Assembly: GCA_018136815.1 (NCBI GenBank)
Contig: CM030937.1
Location: 2,524,555-2,588,554, forward strand
From: Isochrysis galbana
Lineage: Eukaryota > Haptophyta > Isochrysidales > Isochrysidaceae
Direction of reading: 5' to 3'
Length of the DNA stretch: 64,000 bases
Under the pieces are notes generated by a model. It made no database searches and was not told where the DNA came from. It was given only the letters and a program-made list of their open reading frames with translations. Position numbers and translations under genes: made by a program. Shown here piece by piece: positions 62,920 to 64,000 of the stretch. Every line of letters starts with the position of its first letter. Position 1 is the first letter of the stretch.

Positions 62920-63360
62920 GCGGGCTTTGCGGTGGCCGCCGCCGGCGTCGCGCTCGCCGTCGCGTGGGTGCCCCGAGGGCGCCACTTCTCGCACCCCCAT
63001 CATACGCTCGGGGCCGTCGCCTTCGCCCTCGCCCTCGCCCTGCTGCAGCCGCTCAACGCGCTCGTGCGCGGCCCGCCCGCCGCCCGCACCACCCGCCGCG
63101 CCGTGTGGCGGGTCGCGCACAAGGGGACGGGCTACGCCGTGCTCGCCGTGGGCGTCTACCAGGCCCTCTCGGGGCGCGCCCTCATGCCGAGCCAAGGCGA
63201 CGCCGTTATCGTCGCGTACGGGGTGCTCCTGGGCCTCTCCTTGGGGGTGCTCGCGGGGGGGGGGGGGGGGGGCTCATGGTAGGGTGAGAGTCCCCACAGG
63301 AGGGGATTTCTTTTATACCGACGCATCGCGTATTTGGAAACGAGGGGTACCAAATGAAGG
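62920..63360 (+). pseudogene. cytochrome b561-like fragment, copy 3 (fullest)
   Basis: The open frame 62932-63282 reads HHTLGAVAFALALALLQPLN, then RRAVWRVAHKGTGYAVLAVG and VYQALSGRALMPSQGDAVIV. This is the C-terminal half of a cytochrome b561 domain, with the conserved His before LG, the QP turn, R-x-x-W and the second His. No ATG start or N-terminal helices are visible. A GT-rich acceptor-like ctctcgcag precedes it. It ends in a poly-G run and shares 3' flanks with the copies at 10125 and 30050. Confidence 0.7.
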
Positions 63361-63658
63361 CAAACGGCCTCACCGCGACCGGGCGGACGGCAAGGTCTTC
63401 TTTGTTTATATCCACTTCAACTGGTGACAACAAAAAATGTCAAATCAAGATACGCTGTGCCCTAGTGGCCGAGCCAATTGCCCTCTCCAGCCTCGCACAT
63501 CTAGTCGAATATCGGCATTATTGGCGCAAAACCCGCGTCACAACCTTAAGGTGGTTCCGTAGGATTTAGTAAGAGCTGGGAAATCGGCAGGTGGGCGGCG
63601 GGGCGCGCGCTCTCTAGCGAGGAGCTCTCCCTCTCCCTTCCCAAGGGAGGCCGTGGCG
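63361..63658. other. intergenic, no gene seen
   Basis: No motif recognised; a short plus frame crosses it without features. Confidence 0.4.
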
Positions 63659-64000
63659 ATGTATGGGATGCCTGCCTTCGACGGCCCGCTGGGCACCATT
63701 CCAGTGGAGTTAGGTGGGCTCCTCAGCGCAGGTTGCTGCGGCCCCCGAGCATGCTGCGCCGCCTCTGCACGTGGTGCAAGTGCAGCGTGGCCATCTGCAT
63801 CTGCCCACGTCGTCTACGCTTCTGTGCTCGGAGTGCGGCCCACCCGACGATGAAGAGGCAGCCGCTGTCGTGGCAGAGGCGGTGGCAGCTGGACAGGTGG
63901 CAGTGTGCACGGAGCAGTGGCTCCAGGGAGTGAGGCTGGACGCGGACGGCCAGCAGTGGCTGTGTTGGGTGGAGCGGCCATACTCAGGCCGCCCAGGATT
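63659..64000 (+). CDS. 5' part of an unknown gene, runs off window
   Basis: From about 63732 a plus frame is open to the window end (VAAAPEHAAPPLHVVQVQRG, later DDEEAAAVVAEAVAAGQVAV, CTEQWLQGVRLDADGQQWLC, WVERPYSGRPG). Its composition is clearly protein-like. A possible start in another frame at 63659 (MYGMPAFDGPLGTIPVELGG) would need a splice, with the AG at 63730-63731 as a plausible acceptor. No domain is identified from the visible part. Confidence 0.5.

Overview
The window looks like nuclear DNA of a GC-rich unicellular eukaryote. Host genes carry short GT-AG introns (about 90-270 bp), lie on both strands, and encode typical eukaryotic proteins: heme A synthase, telomerase reverse transcriptase, an NSUN2-type tRNA methyltransferase and a chromodomain protein. 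Cell-surface proteins with cellulose-related, proline-rich and membrane-anchored architecture, together with the dense repeat content, suggest a microalga such as a haptophyte or pelagophyte. That placement is inference and cannot be proved from the sequence alone. Two 100-N assembly gaps lie at 13801-13900 and 38901-39000.

Layout. 1-2.9 kb: G-rich minisatellites, a small acidic ORF and a truncated retroposon. 2.9-7.0 kb: divergent single-exon genes for a phospholipase D-like protein and a MOT1-type molybdate transporter, separated by a pyrimidine-rich tract. 7-10.9 kb: repeats, a cysteine-rich membrane-anchored ORF and a first cytochrome b561-like fragment. 10.9-17.2 kb: a two-exon cytochrome P450, a retroposon next to a gap, and a four-exon COX15. 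18.7-24.4 kb: a telomerase reverse transcriptase gene on the minus strand. 24.9-26.7 kb: a nested repeat stack (retroposon holding a hAT-like MITE). 27.4-29.1 kb: a three-exon SAM methyltransferase. 31-34.7 kb: a six-exon GH5-like surface protein. 36.8-37.5 kb: a complete retroposon. 37.8-39.8 kb: the 5' part of an NSUN2-like gene running into a gap, then the 3' part of a cellulose-binding-like surface protein. 40.8-41.2 kb: a chromodomain protein. 42.8-47.2 kb: retroposons and a second MITE, partly nested. 47.7-48.6 kb: an atypical SDR. 50.1-52.9 kb: a hairpin-bearing tandem repeat and an aspartyl-protease-like gene. 54.2-57.4 kb: a young LTR-type element fossil with gag and protease. 58.4-60.9 kb: a TMEM144-like transporter. 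61.5-62.8 kb: a compositionally distinct lower-GC gene. 62.9-64 kb: the best-preserved b561-like fragment and the start of a gene running off the window.

The host genes do not form an operon or obvious pathway. Themes are mitochondrial heme biosynthesis (COX15), telomere maintenance (TERT), membrane transport, and a membrane-tethered wall or surface protein set (GH5-like and CBM-like). Much of the remainder is non-coding mobile DNA. At least three families with long target-site duplications can be read directly, two ending in oligo(T) and one in an A/T-rich tail. There are also two hAT-like MITEs and several dispersed modules that match no family I can name.
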